Shown here: in pieces, positions 9,476-22,479 of the stretch | Position numbering within the stretch: the first letter of the stretch is position 1 | Layout of the letters: each line of letters opens with the position of its first letter | The notes under the pieces: model-generated | Told to the model about the DNA's origin: nothing | The model's database searches: none | Seen by the model: only the letters and a program-made list of their open reading frames with translations | Made by a program: the position numbers and the translations under genes | Source of the DNA: Plantago major | Lineage: Eukaryota; Streptophyta; Magnoliopsida; Lamiales; Plantaginaceae | Length of the DNA: 64,000 nucleotides | Direction: 5' to 3' | Assembly: GCA_026545765.1 (NCBI GenBank) | Contig: CM048840.1 | Coordinates: 20,278,765 to 20,342,764 of the forward strand

Positions 9476-12400
9476 GTGCAGAATGCTTCCTGGACTAAAG
9501 CACAATGGCTATTTGATAGTGGATGCGGAAAGCACATGACAGGAGACAAAGCAAATCTGGTCGATTACAAAGCTTGCAACACAGGACCAGATATCAGATT
9601 TGCTGGAGGAGAATTAAATCCCTCTCTGGGATTTGGCAACGTCAAATTGGGGACTTTAACAATCACTGACGTATTACATGTTAAGGATTTGAAATATAAT
9701 CTATTTAGCATGAGCCAGTTTGCAGACAAGGGTTTTACTATAAAATTCAAAGCTAAATACTGCAAACTAATTGACAATGAGTCAAAGCAGACAGTCTTAG
9801 TTGGTCGGCGGAAAGGTAGTCTTTATGTTGCCGATTGGGCATCTGCCACAACTGAAGAATGTCTCATGGTGAGTCAATCTGGTCACACAGAAGAGCACTG
9901 GTTATGGCACAAAAGAATGAGTCACTTGAACATCAAAACTCTGAATAGACTTGCCAAGAAAGAGTTAGTGGTTGGCCTTCCCAGAACATCTTTCAGAAAG
10001 GATGGTATCTGTTCTGCCTGTCAGATGCGGAAACAGTCTAAGATCTCTTTCAAGTCCAAAATCAGACACTCTAGTGTTAGACCACTGCAACTATTACACA
10101 TGGATCTTTTTGAATCATCTGTAACTAGTTATGCAGGAAAGAAGTATGGTCTGGTTGTTGTAGATGACTTCTCAAGATTCACTTGGGTTGTCTTTTCAAA
10201 CACAAACCGATGCCGTGGTGGAGATACCAAACTTGTGAAAAAGCTTGAAGTCATGAAAATGACAAGGTATCTGCAATCGTAGCAGACCATGGTAATCGAG
10301 TTTGTCAACCAAGACATAAAGGAGTTTTGTACCGCAAAGGTATACAACATCAACTTTCCTCCTGTAAGAACACCTCAACAAAATGGTGTTGCGAAAAAAC
10401 AGAACCCTTAAAGAAGCCGCAAGGACAATGCTAATGACACCGAAATAAGTGAAATTTATTGGGTTGAAGTCAAACACATACTTGCTACTCGTAATGATGT
10501 TTGATAAACAAACACCATGACAAGACCCCCTATGAAATCTTGGTTGGTAGACCCCCTAATATCAAACATCTGAGAGTATTTGGTTGTAAATGTTTTGTTC
10601 TAAACAATGGGAAAGATTATCTGAGAACATTTCAACCAAAGGCAGATGAAGGTGTATTTCTTGGTTATTCCACAAATAGCAAAGCCTACAAAGTTTACAA
10701 CAAAAGAACAAAGAAAATTGAAGAATCAATTCATGTTGTATTCTATGAAGGAAATAAGAAAACACCTCCTAATGATGAACTCTCAGAAAGGTTCAAAGAA
10801 TCATTCGAGGATTCTAAAGAAGAATCCTCAGAAAGGAGAAACATCATTATGGAAAGTGAGGATGACTCTGACGTAGAAAAGCTTGAAATGCCTAGTAACA
10901 ACAAGATGACTCACAGACATGATGAGGAATTTCCTATGAGTTTTCCAGAAATGGAACAGGTTACTCAGAACCTTCATCATGAAGAGGTATCTGAAAATGA
11001 GACTGCTGAAATGCAAATTCCAGATATCTCTAACACTGAAAAAGTATCAGATATCCATGACATTTCCCATATGTCAGATATCTCAGATACTGAAAAAGTA
11101 TCAAATCATAATCTTAGTGATTCACATTCAAATCACTTGGATATTGATCCTACTAGCACTAAACCTATGATGAGATGGATCAAAGATCATCCTGCAAAGG
11201 ATGTAATTGGACCAATTAATCAAGGTGTTAGGACTAGGAGAGCAATAGCTGAAAATGCTAATTCTCTCTTTGGATGTTTCATCTCGAATATTGAACCTAA
11301 AAATATAGAAGAAGCATTAGGAGACCAAGACTGGATCTCTGCAATGCAAGAAGAGTTTGATCAATTTGAGAGAAACAAAGTCTGGGAACTAGTTCCATTT
11401 ATAGAAGGAATATCTGTGATTGGAACTAAATGGGTTTTCAGAAACAAGATGAATGAATCTGGTGAAATAACCAGAAACAAAGCAAGATTGGTTGCCAAGG
11501 GATTTACCCAGACTGAAGGCTTAGATTTTGACGAGTCATATGCACCATTGCAAGATTGGATGCAATAAGACTCTTTCTAGCCTTCTTTCATAAAGATTTC
11601 AGATTTTATCAGATGGATGTCAAAAGTGCATTCTTAAACGGTGAACTTGCAGAAGAAGTTTATGTTGAGCAACCACATGGCTTTGAAGTTTCCTCAGAAA
11701 GTAGAATGGTCTATAAACTACAGAAAGCTCTGTATGGACTGAAACAGGCTCCAAGAACATGGTATGACACTTTGGCCAAGTACCTTCTGGAAAGTGGTTT
11801 CAAGAAAGGTGAAGTTGATAAAACTTTATTTACCTTAAATCATGATGGGAAACTACTCTTAGTTCAAGTATATGTTGATGACATCATATTTGGATCTAAG
11901 GACAAACAATTTTGTAATGACTTTGCAAATCTCATGAAAAGCAAGTTTGAGATGAGCATGATGGGAGAAATGAATTATTTTCTAGGATTTCAAGTCAAGC
12001 AACTCAATGATGGAATATTCATTAGTCAAACAAAGTATGCAAAAGATATGCTCACAAAATTCAATCTTAAGCCTTCTGAAAAGAATGCTAAGATACCTAT
12101 GAGCATTGGAACCAAAATGACCTATACTGAATCAGATAAGAGTGTTGAAGAACATAAGTATAGGAAATTGATAGGTTCACTACTTTACCTCACTGCAAGT
12201 AGACCTGATATTCAATACGTCGTTGGAGTATGTGCTAGATTTCAGACAAATCCAATGCAAACACACTACAACATTGGTATGAAAATATTAAGGTATGTAA
12301 AGGGTACAGTAGATGTAGGATTGTGGTATCCTAAAGAAAGCGGATTGAGTTTAGCTGGGTACTCAGACGCTGATTATGCTGGATCACTGCTTGATAGGAA

Positions 12401-12823
12401 AAGCACCTCAGGAACTTGTCAGTTTTTGGGTACTAGACTTATCTAATGGTTTAGCAAGAAGCAAAACTCAATTGCAACTTCTACCACAGAGGCTGAATAT
12501 ATTGCTGCTGCTTGTTGTGCAACACAAATTCTGTGGATACAACAACAACTTAAAGACTATGGACTCGATGAGAAGAAAACTCCCATTTTCTGTGACAACA
12601 CAAGTGCTATTGCGATTACACAGAATCCTAAATTTCATGCCAGAACAAAGCACATTGATGTTAGACATCACTTCGCCGAGACCATGTTGAAAAAGGCAAT
12701 ATAGAGATACTCAAGATTGGCACTGAAGACCAACTTGCAGATATCTTCACTAAGCCACTACAAGAAAGTAGATTCTTAGCCTTAAGACATAGTCTTGGAC
12801 TAATGGAACTACCAATGAACTGA
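9476..12823 (+). pseudogene. pol: pol polyprotein of element 1 (frameshifted, nonsense)
   Basis: Copia-type polyprotein in the order protease, integrase, reverse transcriptase, RNase H. The aspartic protease has WLFDSGCGKHMTG near 9505. The integrase zinc module has HKRMSH..CSACQ (about 9907-10025), followed by the core start MDLFESSVTSYAGKKYGLVV, with catalytic-type DD at VVVDDFSRF. A break after 10195 is followed by the integrase C-terminus and linker (10501 on, GRPPNIKHLRVFGCKCFVL). Reverse transcriptase runs from about 11330 (WVFRNKMNESGEITRNKARL) and has a shift near 11550. YVDDIIFGS lies at 11871. RNase H has [10 protein letters not shown] and ATSTTEAEYIA. A TAA after TRLI (about 12444) interrupts RNase H where element 2 has TCA. 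Natural end MELPMN at 12823. Confidence 0.9.
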
Positions 12824-12825
12824 AA

Positions 12826-12920
12826 GAGTTCAGGATTCTGGAACGGGCATCCAGAGAAGAGGTATCTAGAACGGGCATCCAGAGAAGAGAAAAGAGAAAT
12901 CTGGAACGGGTATCCAGAAG
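12826..12920 (+). repeat. Hairpin tandem repeat after pol, element 1
   Basis: About three degenerate units built on GGAACGGGCATCCAGAGAAG. Each contains the inverted pair TCTGGA...TCCAGA around ACGGGTA. Element 2 has four cleaner units at 25783-25918. It sits immediately after the pol stop, between pol and the additional gene. Confidence 0.7.
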
Positions 12921-13404
12921 TCAAAAAGGCTAAAATAGCTTAAGATCTCTGAGACGGGAACTCAGATATCTGAATCACTCTATAAACGGGAAACACAAAA
13001 GAGAATAGTATAACTATCTGCAGTCAACTGCTCTCTTGAAACTCCCATGATTTATATCTTGATGAAAAACTTGGAAAAATCCTAAGTATAAGACAGATTC
13101 AGATGCAAACAGTGTTCTTGGTCATACAAAAACATGATTCAGAAAGCTATGAGCCAAAATTCATTAAACGGGCACAATTACACTTGTTGATTGTGATCAT
13201 TGCTGAAGAAGCAATGGTGACCCTTGATGAAATTAAGCGATTGATCTGTACGGTGGAAATTAATTCACAGTAAATAGTGGACTGTTGAAATTCAGACATG
13301 GCCCACTAAGCATTTAATGCCGAACTAGCTTTTGCTCACGCACCTTGCAAAATCACGTAATCGTACACAAAATCAATTTGTATGTATTTGTCTGTTGAGA
13401 TTCA

Positions 13405-13609
13405 ACTTCTATATATATAGGATTTTGGCATATGAAATCACTTTTGCCTAATCCGAAAACTCATCTTGCACAAAAATAGCAAATCCTTCTCTTGATTCTC
13501 TGCAAACCTTCTACAATCTCTGCAAATCAAGATTAAGTCTTTCTGCAAAGAATTACTGAATCAAATCTCTTTCAAACACCAATTTCAAATCCCTACACTA
13601 TATAAAGAG
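13405..13609 (+). promoter_or_regulatory. Putative internal promoter and leader for the additional gene, element 1
   Basis: TATATATAG near 13411-13420 lies about 190 bp upstream of the ATG at 13610. It is followed by a CT/A-rich leader, and a second TATATAAAG (about 13599-13607) lies directly before the ATG. The same arrangement is present in element 2 (26422-26436 and just before 26625). Promoter function is inferred from position and conservation only. Confidence 0.4.
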
Positions 13610-16600
13610 ATGGCCCCTAAAAGTTCAACCACACTGAAATCTCAATCCTCCATCGCTGAAAAGCAAGCACGAGTTGGTTATTGTGAACAACCGATCGGTA
13701 GGAGATTTTAATCGACCATTGGACTTCAAATCACAGAATGATTTGGGGTGGTGCCATGGTTGAGAATACCTCACGGTGGAATAGAGAGAACTGCCGAGAA
13801 AGCTAATTCTTGACATGCTTGAAAAGGCACAAATCAAGGGCTTTCTATCCGCCGTCTAGTGGAATTTCATCACTCGATGTGTTGGAATTCTACAACAACT
13901 CGAGATTATTTCTGTGTTTCAAGGCCTTTGAAATAGTTCATCAAAACCTCGATCAAGGAAAGGAAATCATACGGACTTAACAACTTTCGCAAGTTGTTTG
14001 AGTTTCAAAATCTTGGAAAGGATTTTGAAATAAACACCAAGGATGATGAACTCCTTGAAGGTGTTAAAGAATCAGTCAATGACGTGTGTGATCTTGAAAA
14101 TCAGATACACCCACCGAGTTCAAGCTTGTCGACATCCAGCGGACATCGATGGTTCATGGGATGTACCGCTTGCATTCTTCATGATGCTTTGATGGTCTAC
14201 AAGGAGGTGCTTGACCGGATAAGAACGATGGATCATGATGTTCTTCTTTGAATCAACAAGACAAAAGGTTGGAAAACCCTTTTAAGCGGGAAAATGCCTT
14301 CATGAAGTTTGTGAAGAAGATTCAAGGCTCAAGCCTAAGATTGCCAAAGGACTAGCTGAGCCAAAGGCCAGTGAGGCTATGGTCCGAAGATATGCTACTT
14401 CTTTGGAGAAGCTTGGCATTGAGCTCGGAGAGACAATTTGAAATAGCCAACAAGAACCTACTCTACAAATATGAGTATACAAACTTGATGAAAAAGGTTC
14501 TTGGGTCTCGTAAAGGTTCTAAGAAGCGAAAGTCCGAAAAGGTATCTCAAGAAAGGTTGCGACGAAGCCGAACTTCAAGAAAGAAGTCTGCTGGCAAATC
14601 AAGACACACCCAAAGAGGTTGTCGATTCTCGGATATCTGCAGCATTGCCGATGGCTGATAAAGGCGGATGAAATCATCAATCTTTGCAAAAGAGTTATCA
14701 ACTCTTGAACAAGTAGACTCAAGAAGAGAAAGTGCTTGAGAAATGTGAAGACTATTACGTAAAGCCTGGCGATGAACTCATAAATCTTTGCCAAATGTGG
14801 TGAAAACACAAGCCCTATCTGCGAAACCGCAGGAGTAATGGACCAATCAGTTCCTAATGCTGATGAGAGCTCTGACAATGAAGATGATGAACTAGTCATC
14901 TCTCAAGTCCTAGAAAGAACAAAGAGGGCTAAGGTTCATGTAATGAATCGGTGATAAGGTATCCAAGAAGAACCTACACCACAAAGTTCTTGAACTATAG
15001 CAAAGGTTGTTGGTGCAAACTCATCATCAGGGAACGTTTCTTACGCACAATTTCAAGAAGCCCTGATGAGTGGTAATTTAGTGCTGGCAGATGTTGATGA
15101 AAATGCCACATCTAAAAATCTGGAAGAACATTCTACTGACCAATCCTCTGCTTCCAGACATCCACAACAACCACAAACACAACAACCACAACAGCCACAA
15201 GTGGTTGATGAAATGGTAAATGAACTCCATTTTGAATTACCGAATACAAGATATCTTTAAGAAAATCCTGCAAAAGAGCAGGTTCCCCAACTTAATGAGA
15301 GGGATCAAACTGAGACATCTACTCAGAATGATCAACCAGGGGAGGCAACTGAGTTGCATACTCAGGAAAGGTGTGAAGTACCTGAAACTTCCAACAAAGA
15401 AGAAATACTGGAACAAGAAGACCAATGTATAGAAAGGTCACAAGTTTCAGAGACCAATCAGCCTGAAACTACTCAGGTAGCTGACCAGTTTAACTCTTAT
15501 CTTGTGAAAATTTTTATGCTTATACATCTTGTTACTCATGAAATCTCTTTGTTACAGGCTGAGTTAGAAACACAAAAACAAGAGGAAGCTGAAAAGCTTA
15601 CCTCAGAAGCTGAGAAGGAGGTTCCCTCAACCTCGCCTCTTAAGATATCTGAGCCTGTGCCACAGGTAATAATTGATTCTTAAGATAACACATCTTCAGT
15701 TATAAGTTTATATGCTTAATCATTTGAAATAAATGTTTCTAACAGGCTCCAACTGAGAAAGAGGAAGATAAGGCAGAAATGCCAGAAGAAAACCCAGAAA
15801 CCAACAAGGTTTCTGAAGAACGGATCATTGAGCCTTCCAGTATGAAGGTATATGAAAATCAATGATAAATATTCTTCACCTTGGGTTAACAAAAATCTTC
15901 TCTAAATTATTCAATGCTTTATACTCACAGGCTCACTCAGAAGTAGAAGTGCAAGGGGAGAGAGTTGCGACATCCCCTGCACCTATGGAAATTGATGAGG
16001 CATCAAGGCCTTCATCACAAGAAAAGATTCCAGAGACTGCACAAGTCTCTGAGAGATAAGTATCTGAGCCTCCCATGGAGGTAATTGACCTCTCAAATAT
16101 CTGACTTGTCACTTAAAGTTTTCTTGACAAAATTTCCTAAGTATTGTGATAATGTTAATTCTCAGGTTCAAGAAAGAAAGGTTGATGAGGACCAGACTTC
16201 CAAGTCTCCACCTCACAACAAGATATCTGAGACACCAATTGTCTCAGTAGAACAAGTCTCTGAGCCTGAAGTACTTACTCAGGTAACTCAGAAACTAAAC
16301 TACACTTCTACTCAGATATCTATAAAAGTTTTGAAGCTCACTCAAAACTCTTTCTTTCAGGCTCAAACAAGTGCCGAGCAGGCTCCCAATGTTGAGACAA
16401 GGGACCTACTTCCCTTATTTAAAGCTCACACCCTGCCAAAGCACATTAAATGCTTCAAGAAATGGCAAAGGTTATGGTGCTCTGATCTCTCTGAAATATT
16501 GAGAATCACAGATCAACCAAACAGACGAGCACGAGCTCTTGACTTGGAGACATACATCCTGCAATGTTCCCTACGAGCAGATACGATTCTATTTATAAGG

Positions 16601-18204
16601 ATTTCTCCAGAGAAGTGGCACACAGTTTGATACAAGCCTTTGAACAGGCAGATGGTCAGACAAGATTACAAATGGCATTTAAGCCAGTCCTTCCCCAAAC
16701 TCTACAATTTATACCTTCTGAACAAGAAGAGGTTAATGGGCAGAAGATCACTATTCCTGAAGTGATCAATCTTGTATCTGAAGATGATGAGGAGGAAGAG
16801 ATAAACGAAAATGACTTCGATGAACCTCCCACTGACCATCACCAAAAGGATGACACAGACAAAAAGGATGATGATGATGCCCCTGCACCAGGGACCAGAG
16901 GAATTTCGCTAAGAAATGATGCCTCAGCTGCTGAAAAGCACACTGAGAAGACTTCACATAAATCTCCGTCTCCATCTCCTCAGAAATCTACTCATCCATC
17001 TTCTAACCAACACCCAGTTACTACTGAACAAGTAGTTGAGCTTTCTGAAGAAACCAATCAGAAATATTAAACACTCAAACCAGATCTGCTCAACTCAGAC
17101 AACTGTTGGAAGAAGAACAACAGCTCCATCTTCAACTGGAAGATCAAATAGCTAAATCCAGAGACAAGCTTGATCAACTACAAGATCAATACTTACAAGA
17201 AATGATTGCTTACTCTGAGGTTAAAGAGCTACGGGATCTGTGCATGATATCACCAAAGAACTCGACATCAAGAAGTATCGAAGTCAAGCATGATGCTAAG
17301 GCCGCATCATCTTCAAAAGAAGTACCATCCTCCTCCCGAAGGGAAGAAACCAATCTCTGAGATGGTTGTTGGACTCGATACAATCGATGAAAATGTCCAA
17401 GAGGATGAAGATCACTGGGCTGATTACTCAGATGATGAAGAAGACAAGACTTTGCCAGAGCACCGCAATGAACATTTAGCGGTTTCTCACTTGAAAAGGA
17501 AGCTGATTGCTCCTACAATATTCAGCAAACTGCCAAATGTCCACTCCAATGAATACATGAACAGGTACCAAGTGCTGGCTCATCTGAACAAGGAGATGTC
17601 TTCACAGAACAAGGAAATAATTACCTCCGTCCCCTCTGAAATGAAAAAGTTCACTGAGCTCATCACTCAGAGAACAACTAGCATAGTCATTGCTCAGAAA
17701 GATTTGGGAATGATAAGGGACGATGATGCGTGTTTAGCTGAAAAAGCTTTCCAAGAGGCAAGTTACACTGCTGGAAAAGCAGATGCCATCCTAGGCCCAT
17801 TGGCAGAGCTCACTGATAAGGACAATGGACTTATCAAGTAAAATCAGGAGCTCAAAGCCGAACTTCAGAAGTTGGTCACTGCCTATAATTATTTACAAGG
17901 GCACTTTAACTCTCTCTCAGATTCCTTTATGAGACTGAGTCAGCCAACAATGACTAAGGGGGAAAGAGTGTACAAATCTGGACCTCAAAGTCAGGGGGAA
18001 TGGGAAGAAGGAGAAGAAAACAAGAAGAAATCTGGAGCTGGTGCGGCTCAGAAAGGAAGAAGAAACATGAAAACTTCCCAGCCACCACTCAGAATCAATG
18101 AACCCTCCTCAAGCCAAGCTGCTTTGCAAATAGTAGCTGCTTCCCAGAAATCTACTGAAGGAACTAAAATGATAACAAGGGCCATGGCACAGAAACCTCC
18201 AAGG
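13610..18204 (+). pseudogene. Additional long gene of element 1, 5' part (intron-bearing)
   Basis: Located where env-like genes sit in SIRE-type copia elements, but I do not recognise an envelope protein. The start is ATG 13610, two bases after TATATAAAGAG. The N-terminal part (best read in element 2) resembles the plant transposon-associated domain seen next to many plant retroelements. Then come Glu/Ser/Thr/Gln-rich repeats with motifs KISEP, VSEP and TNKVSEE across five short introns (15477-16360). A globular segment (16361-16630), an acidic segment (EDDEEEEINEND), a coiled coil (17106-17230) and a domain with HLKRKLIAPTIFSKLPNVHS follow. Frames are broken at 13.6-15.0 kb, where CAG/CTG scrambling is dense. 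The gene is cut at 18204 by element 2 and resumes at 34171. Confidence 0.7.
15477..16360 (+). other. Array of five short phase-0 introns in the additional gene, element 1
   Basis: Introns read as 15477-15557, 15666-15745, 15848-15930, 16081-16165 and 16283-16360, each 78-85 bp, starting GTAG/GTAA/GTAT and ending in ACAG, TCAG or similar. The exons between them are 108, 102, 150 and 117 bp, all multiples of three. All junctions are phase 0: exons end CAG, AAG or GAG and begin GCT or GTT. Exons encode related low-complexity peptides (KISEP..PQ, ETNKVSEE, KISETPIVSVEQVSEP). The reading frame is open only if the introns are removed. Confidence 0.75.
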
Positions 18205-18209
18205 AGTAC

Positions 18210-19880
18210 TGTTTGATATTTTTGTTAGAATATCTGTTTAGATTTTGTTCAGCAACATGATGACTTATCTTAGTCTCAGAAAGGTCATTAGTACTCTTGG
18301 TTCACTTGAACATTGTAAAAGAGGAAACCCATTAAGTATGATAGTCTAGCTAATCTTGTATAGGATGTTAGGTCTCAAAATGTAATTTTTATTTTATGAA
18401 GAGAAGACCAAGAAGAAGACATCCAAGCAGAAAGCTCAACCAGATTTGAAGATCTGAAGAAATCTGCACAAGATTACTGAATCACATTATTCGATATCTT
18501 AGCGGATATCTTGTGAGCCGACAGTTTCAAACAAACTGTGTCACAAGAGATATCTGAGAAATGAGATACATATCTGAAGACAAGGAAAGTGTCAACAGAT
18601 ATCTGTTCTCAGATACCTTGAGCGTTAAACACATTTCTGAAAAGAAACAAGATTGTTTCAATCAAATAACAAGTGGTATCTGAAGAATGAAGATAAGGAC
18701 GTGCAAAATATCAGACAACAAGTCTAGTCTCTGATACAAAGCATAGTTCCATTGACACTACAGGACAAAAAGTATAGTACAATGCATTTAATGCAAGGAC
18801 AGAGATGTCTGAGTAAAAGCAACGGCAACTTCTGAGAAGAAGACAAAAACACCTCTGATTATATACACAGATATCGATAGTTTGAATTTGAGCCTAACGG
18901 ATACTATTCAAACGGTACTCAAATTCATCTATAAATATCAACACTTAGACAGCTTGAGAGATACGACACTGAACACGACACACATTGCATACGCTCTGAA
19001 CATTCTACTCTCTCATTGCAACTTACTTATTATCAAAGCTTTCTGTTGCGACTAAAGTTTGTGATCTTGAGTAAACACTGAAGTTCTAAGTGTCCTGATC
19101 CTAAACAAGCAAAGCTATCTGTGAAGGAGTTGAATCAAAAGATCAACTATCTGAGATTCATTCTCTTGAACAGATATCATAAGACTTGGGTCAGTAAAAT
19201 CGAACTAGATACCATACATAAAGTGTATTAAGTAACTTAGTTCACGAGCTATCTGAATAACTGAAAAGTTATTAAGACGCTCATCGACAACTCAATCAAA
19301 CCAACACCGAAAGCGCGTGGAGTGTGAAGTACTTAGTTTGAAAAATCAGGGAATAACTCCAAGGTTACCGGAGTATAGGAAGTACTTGATTTGGGAAACT
19401 AAGGAATAACTCCAAAGTTTTTTAGTATAGAAAGTACTTAGCTTGGGAAGCTAGGAAATAACTCAAAGGTTTCTGAGTATATAGGAAGTACTTGGCTGAA
19501 GAAGCTAGGGAACAACTCAGGGGGAACTTTTGGTTGGGGACCAATTGTTCAGAATCTTAGAATAGGATTTTTGTAAGGTTATCTCAATTATCTGTTCTAG
19601 TGAATTCTAGGTCTCTGATAGACCGAAGTGGATTAGTTGGAGGATTACGCCACCTCCAGATACCACTATACTTGCTGTGTCTTTTACATTTCTGTATTTA
19701 TACTTCAGCAACACACACACACTTATTAACTGTTTCTACACTTATCTTTATTAAGTCTTCCGCACTCTGATTCTAAGTATCAGATATCCATTCAGATATC
19801 TGAGAAATATTTGTTATCGACAAAAGTTTTAAAAGACTATTCACCCCCTCTATTCTTTTACTTTGCAATCTGGACCAACA
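18210..19880 (+). repeat. LTR B (5' LTR of element 2)
   Basis: 1671 bp. TATA at 18929-18937, hairpin units at about 19320-19520, ends GGACCAACA. Differs from LTR C mainly at CAG/CTG positions (for example ATTCGATATC against ATTCAGATATC near 18500 and 32763). Confidence 0.93.
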
Positions 19881-19882
19881 AG

Positions 19883-19897
19883 TGGTATCGAGGCGGA
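19883..19897 (+). other. Primer binding site of element 2
   Basis: TGGTATCGAGGCGGA, two bases after LTR B. It resembles the initiator tRNA-Met complement with the same CAG-to-CG type change as in element 1. Confidence 0.65.
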
Positions 19898-19994
19898 GGT
19901 TCCACCTACGCATTGAACCTAGATCCCCAGATAGGTGAAGGAACTTTGTCCATTTTTTTTTGGACTATTTAATTTGTGTGTTAAGTGTGCAGGT

Positions 19995-22244
19995 ATGTCT
20001 CTGAGTGATGCACCCGTTCTCAAACAAGAGAACTACGAGAAATGGAAAAATAACATGATGCTCCACCTGGAAGCCATAAGTGACGAGATGATCGAAGTAA
20101 TAAAGAATGGTCCAATAATCATTCAACAACTTAAGCAAGTCATGGAGGTTTCAAGTGGAAGAGACAGAGATCAAAGCGAAGGATCTTCACAAACAGATGC
20201 GTCAACTAGTGGAAGATCTACTGGTCATGTTATTTACGAACCAAAGCCCAAAGAACTCTGGACATCGGAAGATGCCAAGAGGAATCGTCTGGATGGTCAA
20301 GCTTGTAACATCATCATCAGATCGACACCAGAGCACATACAGTGTAAACTGTGGGGTGCTAAAACGGCGAAAGTTGCTGTGGTGATTGAAGAAATCTGCG
20401 GGCCAGAAAACCAATGAAAACAAGTTCGAAGTTCTAAAGTTGAAATTTCAAAATTTCAAACAAGGTCCCACTGAAACTCTGGAAAAACTTGATTTCAGAT
20501 TTACCACTCTTATGAGTGTTATGGCGACTGGGAAAGCAATAGATACTCTCGGTCGAGAAGATTAAGACTATTGTCAAGTCTTAACCACAATGGGAGCATA
20601 CTAAATTCTTTTATTTCAACCAAGGTATGCCAAATATCACTCAAAGGAACTTTCTCTCATCTTGCTCATGTTGACTATGAGACAACTCAGAGAGAACAAA
20701 CAACTGAAAAGTTGCAGAATGTTGCTCTAGTTAATCAAGGAACTTCTGAAAAGAAGAAAAGCAAGGAGGAGACTGAGGATGCTCTTGCTGCAAAGCAAAT
20801 GAGTAAATTTGTCAGTCGAGAAATTGAGAGAAGAAAAGCCAAAGAGAAGCTGAAAAAGCATCTAGGCTCAAACTATCACCAAGATAAAATATGCGAGCTC
20901 ATTGAACAAGCCATTTCGTAAAGCATCATGTCTTGAGGAAGGTAAATTGGAAACGATATCTGTTTCTATTGTCAGAAACCTGGCCACTTCAAGAAGGATT
21001 GTCCTGCCCTCAACAAACTAAGAACAGGCGACAAGAAAGATAGAAGAATCTTTAGAAGAAGCCAGAAAGCTTTGTTAACTGAAGAAAGAAAGAAAATCCA
21101 AATTCAACTGGATGCTCTAGACGTTGAAACAGATTCTGAAGATGACAATTCAGATGACTCAACCTTACCATCACCAGAATTATGTGGAGTTACTCATGAT
21201 ATAATCGACTTCGGCCTCAAGAAGAATGAAATGTGTGGAGTTGCTGAAATTGACGGTCCAGACATCTCCAACATAGAAATCTTTCTTATGGCTGATGAGG
21301 TAACACATATTTCTTGCTACACTTATGAAAGTGATGAAGAGGAAATAAAAAATCTAGAAAATCTCAGGAAAGAACTTGACATCTATGAAAGAGAATTTCT
21401 AATGATCCGAGCTAGAGCCGAAATCCTTGAAGAAGAAAAGAATTCTCTTGAAAAGGAAAATTCTCAATTAGTTAAAGAATCTGAGAGAAAGGATGCTGAA
21501 AATGCATTTCTCAAAGCTCAGTTATCTGAGACTGTAAAGTCACATGAAGAAGCAATGGCTGAGTTACGAAAGAATTATGAAAATCTTCTTTCTGAGAACA
21601 AGGTACTCAAGAAGAAAGAACTATCTTTTCAATCTTATGCCAAAGCTAGTGACACTCTTACTGAAGTACAATCTTACTTAAGAGATCCTTCAGAAAAGAA
21701 AGGACTTGGGCTCAATATTCAGACAGATTACTCTAATACTCTGAATAAGAGTAAAGAGAAGAGAACATTTGTAAGTACTCAGCAAGACGGTTCCCATGCA
21801 ATCTATAGTATCGGTGAAAAGACAAAGATTGTTGACAAAGGAAAGGCGATTCGACTAAACCTCCGTGGGAAAAACAAGTCAAAAACAAAACTGTTGGTAC
21901 GTCTACGAAAAGAAACACAACACGAAAAGCGTAAACACCCCAAGCATGTCTCTCAAAAGGTAGAATTGCGAGCCGGCAAATTCTCCCATGTCACTTTTTC
22001 TCGAAAGAAATTGGATCAACCAGAGACTAGCAAAGTCACGAGAAAAGATCTCGAGATAGCTTCAAGTGCTCAAACGGTATTGGCTACAAAGGCATCGGAA
22101 AACAACTTGCTCATGAGTACAAGCAGAGCAAGAACGATGGTCAAGGCTAGAATTGCTCAAAGCAATTATCGGTGGAAGTTAAATCAAGCCACCGAAAATC
22201 AATGCCGAGCTAGAAGAAATCTGCAAGGAAGGCTAAGTTTGTGA
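19995..22244 (+). pseudogene. gag: gag region of element 2 (frameshifted)
   Basis: Same protein as in element 1, starting MSLSDAPVLKQENYEKWK at ATG 19995. N-terminal part to about 20380, shifted pieces to 20921, then the CCHC knuckle CFYCQKPGHFKKDC at 20961-21002. A long uninterrupted stretch 21072-22244 follows, containing the Glu/Lys-rich coiled coil (about residues 100-190 of that stretch) and a basic C-terminal part. Here 21.07-21.73 kb is clean and open, while 20.4-20.6 and 21.85-22.3 kb show scrambled CAG/CTG and lost bases. Confidence 0.85.
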
Positions 22245-22479
22245 AAGCAAACTCGTAAACTGACAGTATCTGAAAGAATCATATGGAGCACCTAGGACAC
22301 ACCAAGGAAGAAAATAATTATTACTAATGATAACCTTCATTCAAAAGAATTCTCCTTATGTCCTCGCGACAAAAGCATGTTTCAAAGAAATTCATTCAAA
22401 ATGGATTCCTACCGAAGAACTTTTGATTCGACGGTTCCATCAAAGATATGAGAACCTAATCCCTGCTTCTGTTGTGTGC

